From Myroides phaeus (lineage in GTDB: Bacteria; Bacteroidota; Bacteroidia; Flavobacteriales; Flavobacteriaceae), in assembly GCF_009799805.1 (NCBI RefSeq), contig NZ_CP047050.1, positions 124,001 through 188,000 on the forward strand: a stretch of DNA of 64,000 bases. The letters run 5' to 3'. The notes beneath the pieces are model-generated. The model was not told the DNA's origin, did no database searches, and saw nothing but the letters and a program-made list of their open reading frames with translations. A program made the position numbers and the translations under genes. Below, piece by piece: positions 51,932 through 58,627 of the stretch (positions within the stretch are counted from its first letter, which is position 1; each line of letters opens with the position of its first letter).

Positions 51932-53074
51932 CTATTTTAGCTGTTCGTAAAAAGTAGGCTTATACTCGTCTCCTAAAACCTCTGGGTGAAAAATATAGAC
52001 TAAATCCTTCAAGACCAAATCAGGTCTATTAGGTCCATATTCATAAAAAACGCTTCCTCCCTTTTCGCCCTTTTTAGGAGCAAAAGAAAACACGTTTTTA
52101 CTTTTAAAAGCGTCAAATTGCGCATAATGAGGATTCGCCTGTTGCATATCTGTCAATGTTTCAAACTGCGCAGGGTTAACCCAATATTTAGCCTTTGCTG
52201 CTTTGTCAAAAACAGCTTCGAAAGACAATGACAAACTTCCTGTCCCCTCACTGTCCTTCCACAGATAGTCTGCTTTTGCATCTTTAAAGTACATTGCTAC
52301 CCAACTTTGACCTTGTGGTAAATACCAAACATCTTGATACATAGCACCACTCATCACAGTTGGATATTCTGTAACATCTTTTACAAGCTCTAATACCTTA
52401 TTATAATTCTTTGTTACATTATCAAAAAACAACTTAGCTTCTGCCTCTTTCCCATATAAAGCACCAAATAATTTAATCCACTCAGCTTTTCCTAAAGGAG
52501 TCTGTTCTACCCAATCACCATTGTAAATTACAGGTATTCCACTTTGTTGAATTGTATGCAGAGCCGCATTATTATCATCCATTGCAAAAGCAACAATTGC
52601 GGTTGGCTCTAAATCTAAAGCAAGTTCCGTATTTATCTGTTCATTTTGCCCCAGCTCTTTCACACTACCTGCATTAATTAAATCTCTTATCGGTTGAGAA
52701 GAAATATAATCTAAACCAGGAAAACCAACCAGTGTTTGCTCCTCTCCTAAAGCCACTAAAGACGGCAAATGAGTAGTAGAAGTTGCTATTACACGATCAA
52801 TCGGCACTTTTACTTGTGGAAACTTGCGCAATGAATCTGGCACCACTAATCCGTTTTCTTTGTATAAAACATAAGTAAACTCTTTATCAGCCCCTGCCCA
52901 AGGTTGTAAAACTTTGACAACAGTAAACTTATCATAGGTATAAATAGCTAATCCGTTAGCGTATTCAATATCGTTTGTTGCTGCAACTGTTGTTTCTTTC
53001 TCTTGCTTCTTTTTACAAGAGAAAACAGTGATAGACAAAAAAGCTATTATAAAAAAATTCTTTATATTTTTCAT
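51932..53074 (-). CDS. ABC transporter substrate-binding lipoprotein (iron complex/cobalamin type)
   Basis: 380 residues. Lipoprotein signal MKNIKNFFIIAFLSITVFSC with Cys20, followed by KKKQEKE. The class III periplasmic binding fold is suggested by VPIDRVIATSTTHLPSLVALGEEQTLVGF, LGQNEQINTELALDLEPTAIVAF, VIYNGDWVEQTPLGKAEWIKLFGALYG and the long helix between lobes. It binds an iron-siderophore, heme or corrinoid ligand; no riboswitch upstream resolves which. Promoter -7 TATTTTTG at 53098-53105. Confidence 0.9.
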   Translation of the reverse strand: MKNIKNFFIIAFLSITVFSCKKKQEKETTVAATNDIEYANGLAIYTYDKFTVVKVLQPWAGADKEFTYVLYKENGLVVPDSLRKFPQVKVPIDRVIATSTTHLPSLVALGEEQTLVGFPGLDYISSQPIRDLINAGSVKELGQNEQINTELALDLEPTAIVAFAMDDNNAALHTIQQSGIPVIYNGDWVEQTPLGKAEWIKLFGALYGKEAEAKLFFDNVTKNYNKVLELVKDVTEYPTVMSGAMYQDVWYLPQGQSWVAMYFKDAKADYLWKDSEGTGSLSLSFEAVFDKAAKAKYWVNPAQFETLTDMQQANPHYAQFDAFKSKNVFSFAPKKGEKGGSVFYEYGPNRPDLVLKDLVYIFHPEVLGDEYKPTFYEQLK

Positions 53075-53097
53075 ACTACGTTATTTGGTTGATAAAA

Positions 53098-53105
53098 CAA
53101 AAATA
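53098..53105 (-). promoter_or_regulatory. -7 box of the binding-protein/permease operon
   Basis: TATTTTTG on the minus strand, 24 bp before the ATG. No Fur-box-like or cobalamin riboswitch element was recognised. Confidence 0.5.
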
Positions 53106-53273
53106 GAATAATTAAGCAATAGTAACCTATTCACTCCCGCTATTAATCTTGTGATGTTCAAAGTTTAAACCTGCACCTATCCCTTGTCATTACAAAGGAA
53201 ATGTAACAAAAAATAGGAAATACCGAAAAACTTCTTACATTTATACAAGGTTTACACCTGTATTAAAAGGACT

Positions 53274-53510
53274 ATGAAAAAAAAATCGCTACAAAAGATA
53301 TTAATTTTATCTATTTTCTTGATTGCAATAGTGAGCACTGTTTCTCTACTATTACAAGCAAAAAAAACAGAAATACAAACAATTAAAAACACAGACTACG
53401 GAACATATAGTGATCCAGAGGTTGCTTATCAAGAATGTTACAAGATTCTAACAGAGCTTTCATTAAACCTTAATGAAGGATTAGAGTCTAATAAAGTCAA
53501 AAACAAATAA
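53274..53510 (+). CDS. Small membrane-anchored or exported protein (78 aa), unknown
   Basis: MKKKSLQKILILSIFLIAIVSTVSLLLQ is a basic start plus one long hydrophobic segment, then a polar tail (DPEVAYQECYKILTELSLNLNEGLE). It precedes the DUF4252 gene by only 2 bp, so the two are cotranscribed. In other Flavobacteriia genes of this shape lie in DUF4252 clusters after a sigma-factor gene, but no such sigma gene is present here. The single cysteine is not in a lipobox. Function unknown. Confidence 0.72.
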   Translation: MKKKSLQKILILSIFLIAIVSTVSLLLQAKKTEIQTIKNTDYGTYSDPEVAYQECYKILTELSLNLNEGLESNKVKNK

Positions 53511-53512
53511 AC

Positions 53513-54043
53513 ATGAATAAAATACTACACTTTACATCTATAGTATTCTTTGCGCTTTTTAGCGTTTCAATGACTTACGCACAAGACGACTTTGCTAAGT
53601 TTGAGAAAAACAAACAAATAAACAATGTCATCGTAAACAAAAAAATGTTTGAAATGATGGCAAACGTTAAAGTAGAAGCGAATACAGATGAAGAACGTGT
53701 TTACTTTAATCTAATCAAAAAACTGACTATGCTTAAAGTATTCAACTCAAGTGCAAGTCAAGTAAAACCTGAGATGAAAACTACGGTTAACAATTACATC
53801 TCTGCACAAGGATTAAAAGAAGTGCTAAATAAAAAAGACAATAATTCTACGATTACTATTTATATTGACAAAGACGGAAACTCTAAAAACGCAAGTCAAT
53901 TAGTAATGTTCAACGAAGGAATTGTTGATGGACAAGAAAGTATCATTATGTTAATTACTGGTCAGTTTTCATTAGACGAACTAACAGCATTGACAAACAA
54001 AATGAAATTACCTCTTGGTAATACCTTAAAAACTTTAAAATAA
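53513..54043 (+). CDS. DUF4252-family exported protein
   Basis: 176 residues, signal peptide MNKILHFTSIVFFALFSVSMTYAQD, cleaved after YAQ. The mature part has the DUF4252 pattern: NNVIVNKKMFEMMANVK, LIKKLTMLKVFNSSASQVKPEM, LKEVLNKKDNNSTITIYI and QESIIMLITGQFSLDELTALTNKM. The family is largely confined to Bacteroidota and has no known biochemical role. Cotranscribed with the preceding small membrane protein gene, followed by a terminator. Confidence 0.85.
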   Translation: MNKILHFTSIVFFALFSVSMTYAQDDFAKFEKNKQINNVIVNKKMFEMMANVKVEANTDEERVYFNLIKKLTMLKVFNSSASQVKPEMKTTVNNYISAQGLKEVLNKKDNNSTITIYIDKDGNSKNASQLVMFNEGIVDGQESIIMLITGQFSLDELTALTNKMKLPLGNTLKTLK

Positions 54044-54048
54044 GATAG

Positions 54049-54084
54049 AATGCTATTTACATATTAATGTAGGTAGCATTTTTT
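54049..54084 (+). terminator. Terminator after the DUF4252 gene
   Basis: AATGCTATTTACAT / ATGTAGGTAGCATT, 14 pairs including two G-T pairs, ATTA loop, T run. Confidence 0.82.
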
Positions 54085-54201
54085 ATTTTCACTCCCTTCT
54101 ACTTATCAATAAAAACTATTCTCTTATAAATTTAAAAGGAAGTGGACTATCGACTAATTGTATTTTAAAAAATATCTTCGTAATAATTAAGAAATACAAT
54201 T

Positions 54202-54867
54202 ATGAAATTACAACATATTACAATTTATACAAATGACATTCTACAAACAAAGGATTTCTATGTAAACACATTAAATTTTTCAATTATTCAAGAAACAGAG
54301 AATAGGATTACTTTCAAGATTGGTGATAGCCAACTTACTTTTATTCATACATCGAATGATCTTGAAATCTATCACTACGCATTTAATATTCAACCCAACC
54401 ACTTAAACGAAGCGATTACGTGGTCAGAGAAACGATTTAAACTACTCTTATCTCCTACCAATAACATTGTTACCAATTTTGAACAATGGAAAGCCGAATC
54501 TATATATTTCTATGATAACAATGGTAATCTTTTAGAATTTATAGCAAGAGAAGATAGCCCTATTTTAATAGATAAATCCTTTTCATCAGCTGCAATACTT
54601 AACATCAGTGAGTTTGGTGTGGTTTCAGAAAAAGCATTAGACAAGGCAAAAGAACTAATAACACTTCATAATCTCTCGTTATTTGACAAAGCAGTTGCCT
54701 CAAATCAATTCTTAGCATTAGGAGATGATGAGGGACTACTTATTTTTGTAGAACCAAATAGAGCTTGGTATCCAACTACAGCTAAAGCCAAAAAGTCACA
54801 AGCTAAAATAACTATAGTTATTAATAATAACGAAGTAAACCTGCAAAGTACAAATCTATATAAATAA
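54202..54867 (+). CDS. VOC-family (glyoxalase/bleomycin-resistance fold) protein
   Basis: 221 residues. The first 115 form a VOC module: MKLQHITIYTNDILQTKDFYVNTLNFSII with His5, ITFKIGDSQLTFIHT, and YFYDNNGNLLEFIARED with Glu as a possible metal ligand. The second half (about 115-205) is a weaker second module with FGVVSEKALDKAKELIT. Such proteins bind divalent metals and catalyse isomerisations, ring cleavage or act as resistance proteins; this one cannot be assigned. Ends 2 bp before a hairpin shared with the tRNA-Lys gene. Confidence 0.82.
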   Translation: MKLQHITIYTNDILQTKDFYVNTLNFSIIQETENRITFKIGDSQLTFIHTSNDLEIYHYAFNIQPNHLNEAITWSEKRFKLLLSPTNNIVTNFEQWKAESIYFYDNNGNLLEFIAREDSPILIDKSFSSAAILNISEFGVVSEKALDKAKELITLHNLSLFDKAVASNQFLALGDDEGLLIFVEPNRAWYPTTAKAKKSQAKITIVINNNEVNLQSTNLYK

Positions 54868-54868
54868 A

Positions 54869-54894
54869 AAAAGCTGAGATAAATCTCAGCTTTT
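54869..54894. terminator. Terminator between the VOC gene and tRNA-Lys copy 1
   Basis: AAAAGCTGAGAT / ATCTCAGCTTTT, 12-bp stem, AA loop. On the minus strand it follows tRNA-Lys copy 1; on the plus strand it begins within 2 bp of the VOC stop codon. Confidence 0.82.
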
Positions 54895-54895
54895 G

Positions 54896-54968
54896 TGACC
54901 CGACTGGGGCTCGAACCCAGGACCCCAACATTAAAAGTGTTGTGCTCTACCAACTGAGCTATCGAGTC
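54896..54968 (-). tRNA. tRNA-Lys (anticodon TTT), copy 1
   Basis: 73 nt. Acceptor GACTCGA / TCGGGTC (with G-T pair), discriminator A, anticodon stem CAACA/TGTTG with loop CTTTTAA, T-loop GGTTCGAGCCC. Identical to six more copies in this window. Confidence 0.97.
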
Positions 54969-55059
54969 ATTAAATCTTTTTCTACTGACCTTCTTTAAAA
55001 TAAAAATATCAGCATTCTTGCAAAATTTTATTTTCACATACTAAAGACATGAAAATAAA

Positions 55060-55083
55060 AAAGCTGAGATTGATCTCAGCTTT
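55060..55083 (-). terminator. Terminator after tRNA-Lys copy 2
   Basis: AAAGCTGAGAT / ATCTCAGCTTT, 11-bp stem with TG loop. Nearly the same stem as at 54869-54894, which suggests the tRNA and terminator were duplicated together. Confidence 0.82.
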
Positions 55084-55084
55084 G

Positions 55085-55157
55085 TGACCCGACTGGGGCT
55101 CGAACCCAGGACCCCAACATTAAAAGTGTTGTGCTCTACCAACTGAGCTATCGAGTC
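55085..55157 (-). tRNA. tRNA-Lys (anticodon TTT), copy 2
   Basis: 73 nt, same sequence as copy 1. A -7 box TACCTTTG lies at 55193-55200, and a terminator at 55060-55083, so it is its own unit. Confidence 0.97.
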
Positions 55158-55192
55158 ATTGATAAACATTTATTTGTTTCTCAATTGCTGTG

Positions 55193-55200
55193 CAAAGGTA
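55193..55200 (-). promoter_or_regulatory. -7 box of tRNA-Lys copy 2
   Basis: TACCTTTG on the minus strand, 36 bp before the tRNA. Confidence 0.45.
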
Positions 55201-55452
55201 GCCTTTTTTGAAAACTACACAAACATAGATATCACTTTTTTTAAAAAAAAATCACCCAACATTTTAAACACCACAGTATGAGTAAATAAGACTATAAAAT
55301 ATTTTATGTTATTTATTACATTTAAAGAACAGTTTAAAAAACACCATTTAAGATGTTTATAACTCACTCAAATACATATATGACAAATATCATTTTAAAT
55401 GTTAAATTTAATACATACCTTTATTGTTAAAATAACAAAAATAAAACATATT

Positions 55453-55611
55453 ATGACTTTACACAACTTACCTCTTTACAACTTTGGTAACGGAACTTTT
55501 ATGATCATTATCTTCGCATTAGTTTGTGTTGCCTTAGTTATCGCATTGTTCATGATGATGGGGAATTCGAAAAAAGTAAATGATGATGATGAAAAAACAG
55601 AAGAAAACTAA
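55453..55611 (+). CDS. Small single-span membrane protein (52 aa), unknown
   Basis: I choose the ATG at 55453, the one nearest the membrane helix; the frame opens at 55399 but the extra 18 residues look like non-coding sequence. MTLHNLPLYNFGNGTF leads to one helix (about 15-35, MIIIFALVCVALVIALFMMM), then an acidic tail NDDDEKTEEN. It lies between tRNA genes and has a strong terminator just downstream. I know of no family; the charged tail and short N-terminus resemble other Bacteroidota small membrane proteins. Confidence 0.62.
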   Translation: MTLHNLPLYNFGNGTFMIIIFALVCVALVIALFMMMGNSKKVNDDDEKTEEN

Positions 55612-55650
55612 AAATAAAGCTACTTAATCACTTAAGTAGCTTTATTTTTT
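55612..55650 (+). terminator. Terminator after the 52-aa gene
   Basis: AAATAAAGCTACTTAA / TTAAGTAGCTTTATTT, 16-bp perfect stem, TCAC loop, T run. Confidence 0.87.
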
Positions 55651-55700
55651 TACCGCCTTTTTTCTCAAAAAAATAACAAGAGTGTCTGTATAAAACAAAA

Positions 55701-55730
55701 AAAGACAACTGAATACATTCAATTGTCTTT
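55701..55730 (-). terminator. Terminator of tRNA-Leu
   Basis: AAAGACAAcTGAA / TTCAaTTGTCTTT, 12 of 13 pairs, TACA loop, 7 bp beyond the tRNA on the minus strand. Confidence 0.8.
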
Positions 55731-55736
55731 CTTAAG

Positions 55737-55818
55737 TGACCGCGATCAGATTCGAACTGACACGTCTTGCGACACCACCCCCTCAAGATGGCGAGTCTAC
55801 CAATTCCTCCACGCGGCC
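55737..55818 (-). tRNA. tRNA-Leu (anticodon GAG)
   Basis: 82 nt with a variable arm. Acceptor GGCCGCG / CGCGGTC, discriminator A, anticodon stem CCATC/GGTGG with loop TTGAGGG, T-loop AGTTCGAATCT. It sits between the two tRNA-Lys groups. Confidence 0.93.
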
Positions 55819-55942
55819 GGTAGTTATATATTCTTTATCCTAAAGTTATGAATAATATTTACTTTTCATTAAAGCAAGGCACAAAAATATTAGGCGTTTC
55901 ATTTGAAAAATAAAAATACATCTTCTCTTCTATAAAACAGAA

Positions 55943-55968
55943 AAAGCTACTCCGTAAAGAGTAGCTTT
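55943..55968 (-). terminator. Terminator of the five-gene tRNA-Lys array
   Basis: AAAGCTACTC / GAGTAGCTTT, 10-bp stem, CGTAAA loop, T run on the minus strand, 1 bp from tRNA-Lys copy 3. Confidence 0.8.
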
Positions 55969-55969
55969 G

Positions 55970-56042
55970 TGACCCGACTGGGGCTCGAACCCAGGACCCC
56001 AACATTAAAAGTGTTGTGCTCTACCAACTGAGCTATCGAGTC
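55970..56042 (-). tRNA. tRNA-Lys (anticodon TTT), copy 3
   Basis: 73 nt, identical to copy 1. Last gene of the five-copy array on the minus strand. Confidence 0.97.
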
Positions 56043-56073
56043 AGTGTATTTCTGAAAGTGATTTTTATTTTTG

Positions 56074-56146
56074 TGACCCGACTGGGGCTCGAACCCAGGA
56101 CCCCAACATTAAAAGTGTTGTGCTCTACCAACTGAGCTATCGAGTC
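56074..56146 (-). tRNA. tRNA-Lys (anticodon TTT), copy 4
   Basis: 73 nt, identical to copy 1. Separated from copy 3 by a 31-bp spacer containing TTTCTGAAA. Confidence 0.97.
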
Positions 56147-56180
56147 AATGTTATTTCTGAAACTATACTTTTGATCTTTG

Positions 56181-56253
56181 TGACCCGACTGGGGCTCGAA
56201 CCCAGGACCCCAACATTAAAAGTGTTGTGCTCTACCAACTGAGCTATCGAGTC
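56181..56253 (-). tRNA. tRNA-Lys (anticodon TTT), copy 5
   Basis: 73 nt, identical to copy 1. Spacer to copy 4 is 34 bp and again contains TTTCTGAAA. Confidence 0.97.
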
Positions 56254-56285
56254 AATGTTTCAGAAATGACTATTTATTTTATATG

Positions 56286-56358
56286 TGACCCGACTGGGGC
56301 TCGAACCCAGGACCCCAACATTAAAAGTGTTGTGCTCTACCAACTGAGCTATCGAGTC
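56286..56358 (-). tRNA. tRNA-Lys (anticodon TTT), copy 6
   Basis: 73 nt, identical to copy 1. The 32-bp spacer to copy 5 contains TTTCAGAAA. Confidence 0.97.
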
Positions 56359-56388
56359 AATGCTAATAAGAAATTGAATATGATTTTG

Positions 56389-56461
56389 TGACCCGACTGG
56401 GGCTCGAACCCAGGACCCCAACATTAAAAGTGTTGTGCTCTACCAACTGAGCTATCGAGTC
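56389..56461 (-). tRNA. tRNA-Lys (anticodon TTT), copy 7
   Basis: 73 nt, identical to copy 1. First gene of the five-copy array. Confidence 0.97.
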
Positions 56462-56487
56462 ATTATTTCAATTCCTTATTGCGGGTG

Positions 56488-56495
56488 CAAATATA
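56488..56495 (-). promoter_or_regulatory. -7 box of the five-gene tRNA-Lys array
   Basis: TATATTTG on the minus strand, 27 bp upstream of copy 7. The diverging aroK has TATTTTTG at 56531-56538 on the plus strand. Confidence 0.55.
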
Positions 56496-56590
56496 GAACA
56501 CTTTTTTAAAAAGTCTAAGCTTTTTTGGTTTATTTTTGTCTTTTATTTTCAAATATTACCTAAGACACTAAGGTACAACCCCTTATTTTT

Positions 56591-57106
56591 ATGAAAAAAA
56601 TTATCCTATTAGGCTATATGGGCTCAGGAAAATCAACAATTGGTAAAATACTGGCTAAGCACCTACACTTACTTTTTATAGATTTAGACCTTGAAATCGA
56701 AAAAAAACTCAATATGAGTATAAAAGAGATCTTCAAAACTAAAGGAGAAGTATATTTTAGAAAGATAGAACACCAATTATTACATAGTATAGTAGCTGAA
56801 AATGATAACTTCGTTTTAAGCTTGGGTGGAGGAACTCCTTGTTATGCGAATAACCACCTTGTATTACAAGAACCAGGAATTTGCTCAATCTATTTAAAAG
56901 GATCTATTAAAACTCTTGCAGAACGCTTAGAAAAAGAAAAAGAGCACCGCCCAGTATTAAATAATAATACAGACGATACTCTTGAAACTTTTATAGCGAA
57001 ACATTTATTTGATCGTAGCTATTTCTACTATCAAGCTAAACATATTATTACTATCGATAATAAGACTCCTGAAGAACTTATCAAAGAAATAGAAGTATTA
57101 GCTTAA
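56591..57106 (+). CDS. aroK: Shikimate kinase
   Basis: 171 residues. Walker A MKKIILLGYMGSGKSTIGKILA at the N-terminus, FIDLDLEIEKKL (shikimate-binding Asp), FRKIEHQLLHS (Arg of the shikimate site), LSLGGGTPCY and the lid region KEKEHRPVL. It phosphorylates shikimate at C3 in aromatic amino acid biosynthesis, so the organism retains at least part of the route that could feed TrpB. It converges with the phosphoribosyltransferase gene, overlapping by 9 bp at the 3' ends. Confidence 0.95.
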   Translation: MKKIILLGYMGSGKSTIGKILAKHLHLLFIDLDLEIEKKLNMSIKEIFKTKGEVYFRKIEHQLLHSIVAENDNFVLSLGGGTPCYANNHLVLQEPGICSIYLKGSIKTLAERLEKEKEHRPVLNNNTDDTLETFIAKHLFDRSYFYYQAKHIITIDNKTPEELIKEIEVLA

Positions 57107-57595
57107 ATAAGCATACTCTTCTTCTCCATCAAAAACTACTTGAATGTGTTCTAATAATGATGTAGACAATGATATCCCTTTAAAGTCCGCTTTAACGGGA
57201 TAGTTCTTGTGGTTTCTATCTACTAAGACAGCCGTTTTTAATTTCTTTAATGGCACATCTAAGAAGTGCTTTACTCCATATATTAATGTAGCTCCAGAAT
57301 TTAAAACGTCATCTACCAATACTACGGCTTTATTAGCATATTCAGAACTATCTAAAGATGTCTCTATTGGATTGATAGGATTTTGTTTATCAATTCTTAC
57401 TTCACATAACTTAACTGAAATAGTTGAAATTTCTTGTAATGCTTCTGCTAACTTTTGAGCAAATACATATCCGCTGTTTGCAACACCTGCAATTACAATC
57501 TCTTCCTCATCTACATAAGTTTCGTAAATCTGATAAGCAATACGTTTACTCTTAAACTTAATTTCTTCTTTGGTTAAAATAATCTTTTTAGTCAT
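57098..57595 (-). CDS. Phosphoribosyltransferase family protein (PyrR-like)
   Basis: 165 residues, type I PRTase. The PRPP-binding motif is VVLVDDVLNSGATLIYGV, and IVIAGVANSGYVFAQKLAEAL precedes it. The family includes PyrR, hypoxanthine and xanthine phosphoribosyltransferases; the substrate cannot be determined. It overlaps the methyltransferase gene upstream by 8 bp, placing it third in a three-gene operon (S4 protein, methyltransferase, PRTase). The 3' end overlaps aroK by 9 bp. Confidence 0.85.
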   Translation of the reverse strand: MTKKIILTKEEIKFKSKRIAYQIYETYVDEEEIVIAGVANSGYVFAQKLAEALQEISTISVKLCEVRIDKQNPINPIETSLDSSEYANKAVVLVDDVLNSGATLIYGVKHFLDVPLKKLKTAVLVDRNHKNYPVKADFKGISLSTSLLEHIQVVFDGEEEYAYLS

Positions 57596-58187
57596 GTTGT
57601 TTTATAGTTATAAAAAATAATTCTCTTCCTGCCCTTGGCTTAATCGAATTATATGCTGTTTCTATTAAATTGATATTCAACTTCTCTGAAAGCAATGTTG
57701 TGTACTCTTCCTTACTACCTCCAAATGGCGGCTCATCATTTTTAAACTCACAATCAAATAGTACACCTACCAATTTACCTCCTGGCAAAAGTAAATCATA
57801 CATTTTATCCACATACTTCTTTCTCAATGTTTTTGGAAGTGAACAGAAAAAAGTTTGTTCTATGATAAGATCATATTGTCCGTTGTGTTCAAAAAAATCA
57901 CCTAACACTACTTTGTCTTCAGGGAAATCAGATACGGCATCACAAGTTTCTCTCATAGCAATATCCGTTAAATCAAGCCCTATTATATTCGTAAAACCTA
58001 AACGATGTAAATACAACAACTCGTGTCCGTGACCTAAACCAGGAACTAAAATCTTAATATCCTTATTAGGCAATTGATCTATATATTCCTTTAAAGGAGT
58101 TGTAATAGCTCCAACACTCCACTTAGCATTGTTATCTATATATCTCCCCTCCCAATAATCTTTATTCAATGGTTTCGTCATCTTCAA
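57588..58187 (-). CDS. TPMT-like SAM-dependent methyltransferase
   Basis: 199 residues. Begins PLNKDYWEGRYIDNNAKWSVG, the TPMT family start, then motif I ILVPGLGHGHELLYLHRLGF, motif LDLTDIAMRETC, and the conserved DLIIEQTFFCSLP and LLPGGKLVGVLFD. Thiopurine methyltransferase-like proteins of bacteria methylate sulfur, selenium or tellurium compounds. Substrate here unproven. Both ends overlap neighbours: 26 bp with the S4 gene, 8 bp with the PRTase gene. This suggests translational coupling. Confidence 0.9.
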   Translation of the reverse strand: MKMTKPLNKDYWEGRYIDNNAKWSVGAITTPLKEYIDQLPNKDIKILVPGLGHGHELLYLHRLGFTNIIGLDLTDIAMRETCDAVSDFPEDKVVLGDFFEHNGQYDLIIEQTFFCSLPKTLRKKYVDKMYDLLLPGGKLVGVLFDCEFKNDEPPFGGSKEEYTTLLSEKLNINLIETAYNSIKPRAGRELFFITIKQHD

Positions 58188-58548
58188 TATCTAAATAGTC
58201 ATCTATATCACGTCTGTCCTTTTTAGTAGGTCTTCCCATTCCTTTAGAACGATAATAATCTTTTGATAATTTAAGGAGTTCTAAATGCTCAAATGACTCA
58301 GCAGGTGTCGTATCCTTTCTATAAATATCTACCAATTTTGCCCCTACTCTATTTGGAGGAAGGTCTAAGACTGTCAATTGATAAAGTATTTGGTCTTTTC
58401 TAAGCGTAATTTTATCTGTTGGAAAAACCTCTCTTGATGCTTTGGCACTCTGACCATTTACAGTAATATGTCCCTTTTTACAAGCTTCCGTTGCAATACT
58501 TCTTGTTTTATAGTATCTAATACACCACAAATATTTATCTATTCGCAT
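58162..58548 (-). CDS. S4-domain RNA-binding protein (HslR/Hsp15-like)
   Basis: 128 residues. The S4 domain covers about 1-65: MRIDKYLWCIRYYKTRSIATEACKKGHITVNGQSAKASREV is a close match to the Hsp15 family. The tail is basic and then acidic (RRDIDDYLDIEDDETIE). Hsp15 binds free 50S subunits carrying nascent chains and helps recycle them after heat shock. It is the first gene of the three-gene overlapping operon. -7 box TATTTTTG at 58581-58588. Confidence 0.87.
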   Translation of the reverse strand: MRIDKYLWCIRYYKTRSIATEACKKGHITVNGQSAKASREVFPTDKITLRKDQILYQLTVLDLPPNRVGAKLVDIYRKDTTPAESFEHLELLKLSKDYYRSKGMGRPTKKDRRDIDDYLDIEDDETIE

Positions 58549-58580
58549 ATTTTAGCATTAATTTTCTCTTACAAAGTACA

Positions 58581-58588
58581 CAAAAATA
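58581..58588 (-). promoter_or_regulatory. -7 box of the S4-methyltransferase-PRTase operon
   Basis: TATTTTTG on the minus strand, 33 bp before the ATG at 58548. Confidence 0.5.
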
Positions 58589-58627
58589 AAGTAAAATTGT
58601 ATCTTGCACTACTAAAATAACTCAAAA

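Noticed and set aside
53075..53273. Possible cobalamin riboswitch before the binding-protein/permease operon
   Set aside because: No B12-box or the long conserved aptamer core; the leader is only about 18 nt from the -7 box.
54705..55037. 110-codon open frame on the minus strand
   Set aside because: It runs through tRNA-Lys copy 1 and the terminator and is antisense to the VOC gene; no coding signs of its own.
55970..56461. Repeat array with about 31-bp spacers, CRISPR-like at first sight
   Set aside because: The 73-nt repeats are complete tRNA-Lys(TTT) genes with standard cloverleaf parts; spacers are not unique foreign-looking sequences and no cas genes are near.
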